NCBI GenBank assembly: GCA_003526525.1
Contig: DPVV01000257.1
Location: 1,108-18,592, forward strand
Direction: 5' to 3'
DNA length: 17,485 nt
Source of the DNA: Lachnoclostridium phytofermentans
Lineage (GTDB): Bacteria > Bacillota > Clostridia > Lachnospirales > Lachnospiraceae
In this document: piece after piece, positions 1-6,978 of the stretch
How the letters are laid out: the number at the start of each line of letters is the position of its first letter
How positions within the stretch are numbered: the first letter of the stretch is position 1
Notes under the pieces: generated by a model
What the model saw: only the letters and a program-made list of their open reading frames with translations
Database searches by the model: none
Told to the model about the DNA's origin: nothing
Program-made: the position numbers and the translations under genes

Positions 1-2
1 TT

Positions 3-779
3 GCAGTTGCTTCTCCTTATGTTAGAGAAACCGCAAAGAGGGTATCGTCCTATGTAAAGGATCATATGATTATTGTAAATGTTGGTAAGGGGATTGAAGA
101 GACCACGCTTGATACCTTAACTGATATTATTGAGGAAGAAATTCCAAATGCAGATGTGGCTGTTATGTCTGGCCCTAGCCATGCAGAAGAGGTTAGTCGT
201 GGCATTCCAACTACTTGTGTAGTTGGTGCAAAATCAAAAAAGACAGCATCTTTAATTCAAGATGCATTCATGAATGATTGTTTCCGAGTTTATACGAGCC
301 CTGATATTATTGGTATCGAGTTAGGTGGTTCGTTAAAGAATGTAATTGCACTTGCTGCTGGTATTGCCGATGGACTCGGTTTTGGTGATAATTCGAAGGC
401 AGCCTTGATGACAAGAGGGATAGCTGAAATTAGCCGTCTTGGTATGAAGATGGGCGGAAAGCTTGAAACCTTCTCTGGATTATCCGGAGTTGGAGATTTG
501 TTTGTAACTTGTACAAGCAAACATAGTCGAAATCGTAATGCTGGATACCTAATTGGGCAAGGTTATACGATGAAAGAAGCAATGGATGAAGTGAAACAAG
601 TAGTAGAAGGAGTTTACTCTGCAAAAGCTGCATTAAAGCTTTCAAAACAATATGAGGTTGAGATGCCTATTGTAGAGCAGATTAACTTGGTATTGTTTGA
701 AAATAAATCTGCGAAGGCTGCAGTAAGTGATTTACTGCTTCGCGACAAGACACAAGAAAACAATTCATTAGAATGGTAG
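3..779 (+). CDS. gpsA: Glycerol-3-phosphate dehydrogenase [NAD(P)+], 5'-truncated by window edge
   Basis: GpsA reduces dihydroxyacetone phosphate to sn-glycerol 3-phosphate in the cytoplasm, the entry step of phospholipid synthesis. The reading frame is open from base 3 to the TAG at 777-779. About 258 residues are present against roughly 335-340 for the family, so the N-terminal Rossmann nucleotide-binding segment lies outside the window. Visible family signatures are VNVGKGIEE, then SGPSHAEEV, then GGSLKNVIALAAGIADGLGF with the conserved lysine of the catalytic domain, and LSGVGDLFVTCTSKHSRN. The ATG at 66 is internal: the codons before it (SPYVRETAKR...) are typical GpsA sequence. The next gene starts 17 bases downstream with its own Shine-Dalgarno sequence, suggesting an operon. 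gpsA also lies just upstream of spoIVA in Bacillus subtilis, so this neighbourhood is familiar. Confidence 0.95.
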   Translation, partial: AVASPYVRETAKRVSSYVKDHMIIVNVGKGIEETTLDTLTDIIEEEIPNADVAVMSGPSHAEEVSRGIPTTCVVGAKSKKTASLIQDAFMNDCFRVYTSPDIIGIELGGSLKNVIALAAGIADGLGFGDNSKAALMTRGIAEISRLGMKMGGKLETFSGLSGVGDLFVTCTSKHSRNRNAGYLIGQGYTMKEAMDEVKQVVEGVYSAKAALKLSKQYEVEMPIVEQINLVLFENKSAKAAVSDLLLRDKTQENNSLEW

Positions 780-796
780 AAAAGGAGAAAAAACAA

Positions 797-1438
797 ATGA
801 AAATCGCATTAATTAACGAGAACAGCCAGGCAGCCAAAAATGCTGTGATTTATGAAAGCTTAACAAAGGTTGTAGAGCCAATGGGACATGAAGTATACAA
901 TTACGGTATGTTCGGTGCTGAGGATCCAAATTCCTTAACTTATGTACAGAATGGTATCTTAGCAGCAGTATTATTAAACTCTAAGGCAGCAGATTATGTT
1001 ATTACAGGCTGCGGTACTGGTGAAGGTGCTATGCTTGCATGTAATTCCTTCCCTAACGTAGTATGTGGTCATGTAGTGGATCCATCCGACGCTTTCATGT
1101 TTTCACAGATTAACGATGGAAATGCAATTGCTCTTCCATTTGCAAAGGGATTTGGCTGGGGAGCTGAATTAAATCTTCAATATATTTTTGAAAAGTTATT
1201 TGATGGAGAAAGTGGACAAGGTTATCCAAAGGAAAGAGCTATCCCAATGGAGAGAAATAGAAAGATATTAAATGAAGTAAAGAAAATTACTCATGTTGAT
1301 TTAGTAACAATCTTAAAGAACTTAGACCAAGAGTTAGTAAAAGGTGCTTTAAGTGGTGCGAAGTTTAAAGAATACTTCTATGCTAATTGTCAGTGTGACA
1401 AGATTAGAGCTGCAGTAGCTGAAATCGTAGGGGAATAA
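797..1438 (+). CDS. RpiB/LacA/LacB-family sugar-phosphate isomerase-like protein
   Basis: This 213-residue protein has the LacAB/RpiB fold in its first ~140 residues and a C-terminal extension (~150-213) like the one annotated DUF3666 in some ribose-5-phosphate isomerase relatives. The clearest motif is GCGTGEGA at residues 71-78, whose Cys72 matches the catalytic cysteine of RpiB; INDGNAIALPF (105-115) matches the family's HND-N-LALG segment. The N-terminal segment, where RpiB has a D-H-A-G motif, reads NENS here, so the true substrate may not be ribose 5-phosphate. I chose the ATG at 797 because AAAGGAG (781-787) lies 9 bases upstream. An in-frame ATG at 773 overlaps the end of gpsA, lacks a good ribosome site and would add eight lysine/glutamate-rich residues. 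The exact reaction cannot be read from sequence. Confidence 0.85.
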   Translation: MKIALINENSQAAKNAVIYESLTKVVEPMGHEVYNYGMFGAEDPNSLTYVQNGILAAVLLNSKAADYVITGCGTGEGAMLACNSFPNVVCGHVVDPSDAFMFSQINDGNAIALPFAKGFGWGAELNLQYIFEKLFDGESGQGYPKERAIPMERNRKILNEVKKITHVDLVTILKNLDQELVKGALSGAKFKEYFYANCQCDKIRAAVAEIVGE

Positions 1439-1473
1439 GAAAAACAAATGTTAAATAAGCTTTGGAGGCATAG

Positions 1474-2103
1474 ATGAAAGAGGTAATAGTAATCGGAGTA
1501 GCAGGTGGATCTGCTTCTGGAAAAACAACGGTCGCAGCACGTTTAAAAGAGGAATATAATGATAATGTCGAATTGATTTGTCATGATAGTTATTATTTAG
1601 CACATGATGATATGCCTTTCGAAGAACGTGTAAAGATTAATTACGACCATCCGAATGCGTTTGATACGGAGCGTATGTTAAGAGATATCCGTAGTTTAAA
1701 GCAAGGAATCGCGATTGATTGTCCGGTATATTCCTATTCGGAACACAATCGTACCAAGGAAACAGTCCATATTAGAGCAACAAAGGTTATTATTATAGAA
1801 GGCTTCTTAATCTTTGAAAACAAGGAACTCCGTGATTTGATGGATATCAAAATATTTGTGGATACGGATGCAGACGAGCGTTTAGTACGCCGTATTTTGA
1901 GAGATGTAAAAGAACGTGGTCGCAGTTTAGAATCTGTTATTTCGCAATATATTAATACAGTAAAACCAATGCATGAACAATTTGTTGAACCAACGAAAAA
2001 GTATGCAGATATCATCATTCCTCGTGGTGGTGAAAATCAGGTGGCGCTCCAGATGGTAATGAACCGAATTAAAGCAATTGTAGAAGAAGAGACAAAGAAC
2101 TAA
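1474..2103 (+). CDS. udk: Uridine kinase
   Basis: Uridine kinase phosphorylates uridine and cytidine to UMP and CMP with ATP or GTP (pyrimidine salvage, cytoplasm). The 209-residue length is typical. The P-loop GGSASGKT covers residues 11-18; HDSYY and the NYDHP-AFD segment follow, as in the phosphoribulokinase/uridine kinase fold, and RRILRDVKERGRS is the arginine-rich lid. GGAGG at 1464-1468 is 5 bases before the ATG. The gene lies 35 bases after the isomerase-like gene and 64 bases before spoIVA. It therefore sits, with that gene, between gpsA and spoIVA. Its stop codon directly precedes the -35-like element of the putative spoIVA promoter. Confidence 0.92.
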   Translation: MKEVIVIGVAGGSASGKTTVAARLKEEYNDNVELICHDSYYLAHDDMPFEERVKINYDHPNAFDTERMLRDIRSLKQGIAIDCPVYSYSEHNRTKETVHIRATKVIIIEGFLIFENKELRDLMDIKIFVDTDADERLVRRILRDVKERGRSLESVISQYINTVKPMHEQFVEPTKKYADIIIPRGGENQVALQMVMNRIKAIVEEETKN

Positions 2104-2134
2104 GAATATTTTGTTTGCCCCTTTCATATATATT
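2104..2134 (+). promoter_or_regulatory. Candidate sigma-E (mother-cell) promoter of spoIVA
   Basis: A GAATATT element at 2104-2110 is followed, after 14 bases, by CATATATATT at 2125-2134. This resembles the Bacillus/Clostridium sigma-E pattern (ATATT-type -35, 14-15 base spacer, CATA-type -10). The -35 match is good; the -10 match is good only in its CATA half. In B. subtilis spoIVA is a sigma-E gene, so the location fits. Transcription would start near 2138-2141, inside the loop of the overlapping hairpin. No mapping data are available; this is inferred from motif and context. Confidence 0.5.
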
Positions 2135-2162
2135 ACTAGCTTGTAATTATATGGAAGGGGTA
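2116..2162 (+). promoter_or_regulatory. Long hairpin sequestering the spoIVA Shine-Dalgarno sequence
   Basis: CCCCTTTCATATA (2118-2130) pairs along its whole length with TATATGGAAGGGG (2148-2160), with a single G-U wobble. An inner ATTAC/GTAAT stem (2132-2136 with 2143-2147) leaves a 6-base loop, and two further outer pairs extend to 2116/2162. The downstream arm contains GGAAGGGG, the only plausible spoIVA Shine-Dalgarno sequence, 7 bases before the ATG. No U-tract follows, so it does not look like a simple intrinsic terminator. In RNA reading through from udk the ribosome site would be base-paired. In RNA starting at the candidate sigma-E promoter the upstream arm would be missing. Confidence 0.7.
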
Positions 2163-2167
2163 TTGTT

Positions 2168-3643
2168 ATGGATAATTTTAATGTATACAAAGACATCAAA
2201 GCCCGAACCAATGGAGAAATATATATCGGTGTTGTTGGCCCGGTTCGTACGGGAAAATCCACTTTCATCAAGAGATTTATGGATTTGTTAGTAATACCGA
2301 ATATAGAGGATGTACATAGTAGAGAGCGTGCCATCGATGAGCTGCCTCAGAGTGCTCAAGGAAAAACAGTAATGACAACAGAACCAAAGTTTATTCCGAA
2401 GGAAGCCGTTGACATTCAAGTTCTTGGTGATGTTGATTTATCCGTTCGTATGATTGATTGTGTTGGTTACATGGTGGAAGGTGCCCTTGGGCATACGGAG
2501 AATGAACAGGAGCGATTAGTAAAGACTCCTTGGTTTGATTATGAGATACCGTTTACTCAAGCAGCGGAAATTGGAACGAAGAAGGTTATTAATGACCACT
2601 CTACCATTGGAATTGTTGTAACCTGTGATGGAAGCTTCGGTGATATTCCAAGAGATAACTACTTAGTTCCAGAAGAGAGAACGATTGAAGAACTAAAAAG
2701 GATAGGAAAGCCTTTTGTAGTTTTATTAAATTCCAATCATCCTTTATCAGAGGATACCAAACTGTTAGCTGAAAAAATGGGTGAAAAGTATGATGTTATG
2801 GTAATGCCTGTCAACTGCGAACAGTTAAAGAAAGAAGATATCAATAAGATTCTTAGCAATGTATTATCTGTATTTCCAATTACGGAAATCAGCTTTTATC
2901 TTCCAAAATGGATTGAGATGTTCCCTAGAGATCATTACATCAAAAAATCAATTATTGATACAGCGAAAGAGATGCTTCGCAAACTTCATCTGATGAAAGA
3001 TGTAAATGAAGAGAACTGTAGAGTAGACAATCCATACGTCAATGAGTTTAAAGTAGATAAGATGGTAATGGAAGATGGTAGTGTCAAGATGATTGTTGAC
3101 ATTGATAATCGCTTCTATTATGACATTATCAGTGAAATGACAGGAATCCCTGTAAGCGGTGAATACGAATTCATGAAGATGATAAAAGAGCTTGCAGCAA
3201 GAAAACAGGAATACGAGAAAGTTAGTAGTGCTTGCGAACAAGTAAAACATAAAGGGTATGGAGTAGTATCTCCTTCCCAAAATGAAATTGTGATCGAAGA
3301 ACCGCAAGTAATTCGTCATGGAAATAAATATGGTGTTAAGATTAAAGCCAACGCTCCTTCAGTACATATGATTCAGGCAAATATTGAAACAGAAATTGCA
3401 CCTATTGTTGGAACTGAAGAGCAGGCACTTGACTTAATTGCTTATATGAAGGAACAAGCGGAGACTTCTCCAGAAGGTATCTGGGAGACGAACATCTTTG
3501 GTAAGACGATGAAACAGTTAGTGGATGAAGGTATTGCTTCTAAGATTAATAAGATGAATGATGACAGTCAAATGAAACTTCAAGAAACCATGCAAAGAAT
3601 TATTAATGAAAGCAATGGTGGATTGATTTGTATTATCATTTAA
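2168..3643 (+). CDS. spoIVA: Stage IV sporulation protein A, spore coat morphogenetic ATPase
   Basis: SpoIVA hydrolyses ATP to polymerise irreversibly on the outer forespore membrane, forming the basement layer on which the spore coat assembles. The protein has 491 residues, essentially the length of B. subtilis SpoIVA (492). A Walker A motif GPVRTGKST lies at residues 24-32 with Lys30. MIDCVGYMVEGALGHTENE follows as the Walker B/switch region, and the C-terminus ends GGLICIII, matching the membrane-directed tail of the family. The ATG at 2168 follows GGAAGGGG by 7 bases, and that site lies inside a hairpin. Expression is expected in the mother cell during sporulation. A strong terminator follows at 3662-3706. 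Confidence 0.97.
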   Translation: MDNFNVYKDIKARTNGEIYIGVVGPVRTGKSTFIKRFMDLLVIPNIEDVHSRERAIDELPQSAQGKTVMTTEPKFIPKEAVDIQVLGDVDLSVRMIDCVGYMVEGALGHTENEQERLVKTPWFDYEIPFTQAAEIGTKKVINDHSTIGIVVTCDGSFGDIPRDNYLVPEERTIEELKRIGKPFVVLLNSNHPLSEDTKLLAEKMGEKYDVMVMPVNCEQLKKEDINKILSNVLSVFPITEISFYLPKWIEMFPRDHYIKKSIIDTAKEMLRKLHLMKDVNEENCRVDNPYVNEFKVDKMVMEDGSVKMIVDIDNRFYYDIISEMTGIPVSGEYEFMKMIKELAARKQEYEKVSSACEQVKHKGYGVVSPSQNEIVIEEPQVIRHGNKYGVKIKANAPSVHMIQANIETEIAPIVGTEEQALDLIAYMKEQAETSPEGIWETNIFGKTMKQLVDEGIASKINKMNDDSQMKLQETMQRIINESNGGLICIII

Positions 3644-3661
3644 GAAAGATTTTCTATGTAG

Positions 3662-3706
3662 GTGTTGCCTCATTAGTATATAGCTAATGAGACAGCACTT
3701 TTTTTT
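3662..3706 (+). terminator. Intrinsic terminator after spoIVA
   Basis: Arms at 3662-3676 and 3684-3698 pair over 15 positions with one mismatch and one wobble around a 7-base loop. Eight T residues follow at 3699-3706. The stem and uninterrupted T-tract make this a convincing Rho-independent terminator, 18 bases beyond the spoIVA stop. Confidence 0.93.
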
Positions 3707-3708
3707 AA

Positions 3709-3757
3709 TGGGATACCCCTAAGGGCGGTTTTTCCGAGGGAGTGGCGAAGCCACTTT
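3709..3757. repeat. GC-rich palindromic intergenic element, possible dispersed repeat
   Basis: This roughly 50-base patch is much richer in G+C than the AT-rich intergenic DNA around it. It ends in a perfect hairpin AGTGGC-GAA-GCCACT at 3741-3755, and further upstream holds smaller dyads, CCC-CTAA-GGG and CGG-TTTTT-CCG. It lies between the spoIVA terminator and the next promoter, so it belongs to neither gene's obvious transcript. The look is that of a REP-like dispersed element, but only one copy is visible here, so repeat status is inferred. Confidence 0.4.
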
Positions 3758-3798
3758 GTTAATTCTGTACAAGATAGGAAAGAATTATCATGTAGATA

Positions 3799-3827
3799 TT
3801 GACAACACTGCTAGATGTTGGTATAAT
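3799..3827 (+). promoter_or_regulatory. Consensus sigma-A promoter of the NlpC/P60 gene
   Basis: TTGACA at 3799-3804 and TATAAT at 3822-3827 are separated by exactly 17 bases, and TGG directly before the -10 gives an extended -10. Both hexamers match consensus perfectly. Transcription should start near 3834, giving a leader of about 150 bases. A short inverted repeat CAACA/TGTTG (3803-3807 with 3816-3820) lies within the promoter and could be an operator, though it is too short to be sure. Confidence 0.88.
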
Positions 3828-3833
3828 ATTTGT

Positions 3834-3986
3834 GTAATATTTGTAATAGATATTTAATATATTAATCATAGATAGAATGCTACTCTTACTTTTATAGGAT
3901 TTATTGTTAACAGTACCTCTTTTCTGGCTGTGATGACAAAGATAAAAAAGTAAGAAAGAAGTAAATCAAAATCTAGGAGGTATGTC
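3834..3986 (+). promoter_or_regulatory. Long, structured 5' leader of the NlpC/P60 gene
   Basis: About 150 bases separate the predicted start site from the ATG. TCTTACTTTT at 3884-3893 is exactly complementary to AAAAGTAAGA at 3946-3955, enclosing about 52 bases of weaker pairing and leaving AGGAGG (3975-3980) single-stranded. I see no motif of a riboswitch class I know. In particular, the conserved blocks of the ydaO (c-di-AMP) class, often found before cell-wall hydrolase genes, are absent. Regulatory function is inferred from length and pairing only. Confidence 0.35.
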
Positions 3987-5081
3987 ATGAAGCAGGTGGT
4001 AAAGAAAGTAGCAACAGCCATGACAATAGCAGCGGTTTTAGTTTGTTCTTCGCAAGCTATCACTACGAAGGCAGAAGAAATAAAAGAAGAAAAATCCTTG
4101 GGTGGATTATCTAAAGTATTAGATAACTACAATAACGAAGGCATCTCAAATAAATCACAATCTACAACTCTATTATCTACTCAGATTTCTATTCCAGAAA
4201 ATATCGCGATTGCGAAATGTAATGATTATGTTAATATAAGAGAAAAAGCAGGTACCTCCTATAATATTATTGGTATCTTAACAAAAGATTCGTACGGTAT
4301 TGTATTAGAAGTTATAGATGGATGGGCAAGGATACAATCTGGTTCTGTTACAGGATACGTTTCAACGGATTATCTCTATATGGGAGCAGAAGGCACTGCA
4401 AAGGCAAAAGAACTAGCAAGTCTATTAGCGACGGTTACGGCGAACTCCGTTAATGTTAGAAAAGAACCATCTACCCTCACAAATGATAACATTATTGAGG
4501 AAGTAGTAAAAGGCGAAGACCTCGCGGTATTAAGTGCAGAGGTAGTTACGAAAAATGACCCAGGTGCAGTTCTCTGGGTAAAGGTTGCATTAGATGATTC
4601 TGAAGGAGAAGAAGTCGTTGGATATGTAGCAAAGGATTATGTCGATGTAGGATACAAATGGAAATCTGCTTCTAAAGTTGATATTGAAGTTGCGAACTCT
4701 TCACCGTTACGATATAATCTAGTGAATGAATCGAAAAAGTACATAGGCTTACGATATGTTTGGGGAGGTACTAGTTTAACCACAGGCGCGGATTGCTCTG
4801 GATTTGTATGGGCTATTTATAAAAAGTGTGGATTGAATGCTTCAAGCCTTGGACTTCCAAGAACATCCTCTGAAATGGCGCGTGGAGGAAATAAAGTTAC
4901 CAGTGCTACAATTAAACCAGGAGATTTAGTTTTCTATGGAGATAGTAGCGGACGTGTGAATCATGTGGCCATGTATATAGGAAATAACCAAGTAATTCAT
5001 GAAAGTGGAAGACAAACAGGTTGTAAGATTTCTAATATGTATTATCGAAAAGTAGTCACAATGAGAAGTTATTTACAGTAG
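3987..5081 (+). CDS. Secreted SH3b-SH3b-NlpC/P60 cell-wall peptidase
   Basis: This is a 364-residue exported protein predicted to cleave peptidoglycan stem peptides, as NlpC/P60 D,L-endopeptidases do. Residues 1-29 form a signal peptide: basic KQVVKKV start, hydrophobic AMTIAAVLVC core, and a probable cut after TTKA. Two bacterial SH3 domains follow at about 74-133 (VNIREKAGTSYN) and 149-222 (VNVRKEPSTL), likely wall-binding. The NlpC/P60 domain covers about 243-360, with the expected triad Cys270 (GADCSGFVW), His326 (RVNHVAMYIG) and His338 (VIHESG). AGGAGG at 3975-3980 is 6 bases before the start; an ATG at 3982 is out of frame and stops at once. It is a single-gene unit with its own promoter and terminator hairpin. 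The division or growth step it serves cannot be told from sequence. Confidence 0.93.
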   Translation: MKQVVKKVATAMTIAAVLVCSSQAITTKAEEIKEEKSLGGLSKVLDNYNNEGISNKSQSTTLLSTQISIPENIAIAKCNDYVNIREKAGTSYNIIGILTKDSYGIVLEVIDGWARIQSGSVTGYVSTDYLYMGAEGTAKAKELASLLATVTANSVNVRKEPSTLTNDNIIEEVVKGEDLAVLSAEVVTKNDPGAVLWVKVALDDSEGEEVVGYVAKDYVDVGYKWKSASKVDIEVANSSPLRYNLVNESKKYIGLRYVWGGTSLTTGADCSGFVWAIYKKCGLNASSLGLPRTSSEMARGGNKVTSATIKPGDLVFYGDSSGRVNHVAMYIGNNQVIHESGRQTGCKISNMYYRKVVTMRSYLQ

Positions 5082-5087
5082 GAATAG

Positions 5088-5133
5088 AAGGGTGTCGTAT
5101 TCAGAAAAATTAATTTCTGTTTCGACACCCTTT
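5088..5133 (+). terminator. Terminator-like hairpin after the NlpC/P60 gene
   Basis: AAGGGTGTCG at 5088-5097 pairs perfectly with CGACACCCTT at 5123-5132. An inner CAGAAA/TTTCTG stem (5102-5107 with 5114-5119) closes the loop. Only TTT follows before ACAATACC, so the tail is weak, but the position 6 bases after the stop and the stem strength favour an intrinsic terminator. Confidence 0.7.
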
Positions 5134-5142
5134 ACAATACCA

Positions 5143-5171
5143 TTGACATTAATAGTTGATATTCCTATAAT
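5143..5171 (+). promoter_or_regulatory. Consensus sigma-A promoter of the repair-gene block
   Basis: TTGACA at 5143-5148 and TATAAT at 5166-5171 are spaced by 17 bases, a perfect vegetative promoter. The start would fall near 5178. A small dyad, GCAGT/ACTGC at 5181-5185 and 5193-5197, lies at the beginning of the roughly 90-base leader. No comparable promoter is visible between the following genes up to miaA, so it may drive much of the block. Confidence 0.87.
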
Positions 5172-5266
5172 AAGAAAGTAGCAGTATTAACGACTGCAAT
5201 CAGATATAATATGCAATGGGTATAAGCCAGACTAAAAAACTTTAAACAGAAGAAAGGGAATCCTAC

Positions 5267-6943
5267 ATGTTGCCTGTAATGTTGATTATTATTGCTTGTG
5301 TTATTGGTATTGTGATAAAAATAGAATACGATAAAACAAACAGTAAAAAGAAATTAATAGTGAAATTAAACCGCCAATGGGGTGATGTACCAAAAGATGA
5401 ATTTAGCCAAGAAAAATTAAATTCACTCTCCACTTACTATAAAGCAGTTCAAAGAGAATCTGGAGATATTGATGCTATTACGTGGAATGACCTTGATATG
5501 GACCAGATTTTTATGACAATTAACAGTACCTGTAGTGCCGCAGGTGAAGAATATTTATTTGCTCTACTTCATCAACCAGAATTTTCGGAAGAAAAATTAT
5601 TGGAACGTAACCGTCTGATAGAATTTTTCCGTACAAACAAAGAAAAACGTCTAGAAGTACAAACGATTCTAGCTGGTATGGGTAAGATGCGAAACATTAG
5701 TGTATATGAATATATGAATCGCCTTAATAACCTTCCAAGAGAGAACAATGCTACTCATTACTTTTTAATACTTTCCATAGTAATTGCAGTAGGCTATATC
5801 TTTGTGGATCCTATGATTGGATTTTTATTAACAGCTGGTACAGTAATTAATAATATTGTTCGTTACTATAAACGTAAAGCTGAGATTGAAAAGTATTTTC
5901 AAGTTGTGACCTATATAATAAGATTATTAGATAGTGCGAAGAAGTTAAGTGAAGTTGATATTGAAGAAATTAGTAAATATAAGGACAAGCTTAGTAAAAT
6001 TTCCAAAAGTTATGCAGGATTTCGTAAGGGGGCAGGAGTGGTTGCTTCAAAAAATCCGAATGGAAGTCTTGCAGATATGTTTTTAGACTATGTTCGTATG
6101 ATTTTTCATATTGATTTAATCAAATTTAATTCGATGATGAATACCTTTGATGATAAACAAGGAGAATTAAACAGTGTTTATGAAATCATGGGTATGATTG
6201 ATAGTATGATAGCAGTTGCATCTTTTCGTGAATTAATGGAGGTATATTGTCTTCCTAAGCTTACAAAGAGTGAGAAGCCATTTCTTGAAGCAGAGAATAT
6301 CTATCATCCGATGTTAAATGGTCCAGTGAAAAATAGCATCAAAGAACACAGCAGTGTATTAATTACAGGTTCGAATGCTTCTGGTAAGTCTACTTTTATT
6401 AAGACACTTGCAATCAATGCAATTTTAGCACAGACAATCTATACGGTAATGAGTGATGAATACAATGCAAGCTTCTTTAAGGTTGCATCTTCCATGGCAT
6501 TACAGGACAACCTTTACGGCAATGAAAGTTACTATATTGTTGAAATTAAATCCTTAAAGAGAATAATTGATATGCTTGAGGATAAGGTTCCGACCTTATG
6601 CTTCGTGGATGAGGTACTTCGAGGTACGAATACTTTAGAGCGTATTGCAGCGTCCTCCCGTATACTATTAAGTTTAGCCAAAGGAAATGCAATGTGTTTT
6701 GCGGCGACTCATGATATCGAGTTAACGCATATCCTTGAGAAATATTATTCCAATTATCACTTCCAAGAGCAGGTTGTGGATAATAATATATTATTTGATT
6801 ATGTCTTATATGAAGGCAGAGCAGTTTCTAAAAATGCGATTAAACTTCTTAGTATCATTGGCTATACCGATGATATTATTGATGCCGCTACAGAATCTGC
6901 AAATGAATTTTTAGAGAAAGGTGAATGGAAGGTTATCGAATAG
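5267..6943 (+). CDS. Membrane-anchored MutS domain V ATPase
   Basis: This 558-residue protein carries the MutS-type ABC ATPase domain at its C-terminus but lacks MutS mismatch-recognition domain I and its F-x-E motif. Walker A is GSNASGKST at residues 368-376, and Walker [12 protein letters not shown] includes Asp448-Glu449. [10 protein letters not shown] follows in the position of the switch histidine. Residues 2-18 ([17 protein letters not shown]) form one hydrophobic segment, and about 164-200 form one or two more ([16 protein letters not shown], then [12 protein letters not shown]). A membrane location is therefore likely. No Smr nuclease domain is present, so it is not MutS2. AAAGGGA (5253-5259) precedes the ATG by 7 bases. 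It stands first in a run with rnhA, mutS and mutL, but its function is unknown; membrane localisation argues against ordinary mismatch repair. Confidence 0.85.
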   Translation: MLPVMLIIIACVIGIVIKIEYDKTNSKKKLIVKLNRQWGDVPKDEFSQEKLNSLSTYYKAVQRESGDIDAITWNDLDMDQIFMTINSTCSAAGEEYLFALLHQPEFSEEKLLERNRLIEFFRTNKEKRLEVQTILAGMGKMRNISVYEYMNRLNNLPRENNATHYFLILSIVIAVGYIFVDPMIGFLLTAGTVINNIVRYYKRKAEIEKYFQVVTYIIRLLDSAKKLSEVDIEEISKYKDKLSKISKSYAGFRKGAGVVASKNPNGSLADMFLDYVRMIFHIDLIKFNSMMNTFDDKQGELNSVYEIMGMIDSMIAVASFRELMEVYCLPKLTKSEKPFLEAENIYHPMLNGPVKNSIKEHSSVLITGSNASGKSTFIKTLAINAILAQTIYTVMSDEYNASFFKVASSMALQDNLYGNESYYIVEIKSLKRIIDMLEDKVPTLCFVDEVLRGTNTLERIAASSRILLSLAKGNAMCFAATHDIELTHILEKYYSNYHFQEQVVDNNILFDYVLYEGRAVSKNAIKLLSIIGYTDDIIDAATESANEFLEKGEWKVIE

Positions 6944-6978
6944 ATAACCTTCTTCGGAGGATTTTTATGAAGGTTACC
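6928..6978 (+). promoter_or_regulatory. Competing hairpins at the MutS-like stop / rnhA start
   Basis: GAAGGTTATC (6928-6937) and GATAACCTTC (6943-6952) form a perfect 10-bp stem, with the upstream gene's TAG partly in the 5-base loop. GAAGGTTACC (6969-6978), overlapping the G of the rnhA ATG, is nearly identical to the first arm and can pair with the same middle segment at 9 of 10 positions. That alternative fold would place GGAGG (6956-6960) in the loop and the start codon at the stem base. The two folds exclude each other, which suggests coupling of rnhA translation to ribosomes finishing the upstream gene. Confidence 0.45.

Noticed and set aside
2116..2162. Hairpin after udk read as an intrinsic terminator
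   Set aside because: No T-tract follows the stem, and the 3' arm is the spoIVA ribosome binding site, so translational control fits better. Partial termination cannot be excluded.
1927..2334. Minus-strand open frame of 135 codons across the udk-spoIVA junction
   Set aside because: It runs antisense to two clear genes, has no ribosome site that I can see, and the translation has no recognisable domain. The other minus-strand frames here are shadows of the same kind.
3834..3986. ydaO-type c-di-AMP riboswitch before the NlpC/P60 gene
   Set aside because: The gene type suggested it, but the conserved G-rich and CCGAATCCG-like blocks of that class are not there.
5205..5210. Second TATAAT in the leader of the MutS-like gene
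   Set aside because: No -35-like hexamer lies 16-18 bases upstream, and a perfect promoter is present 39 bases earlier.
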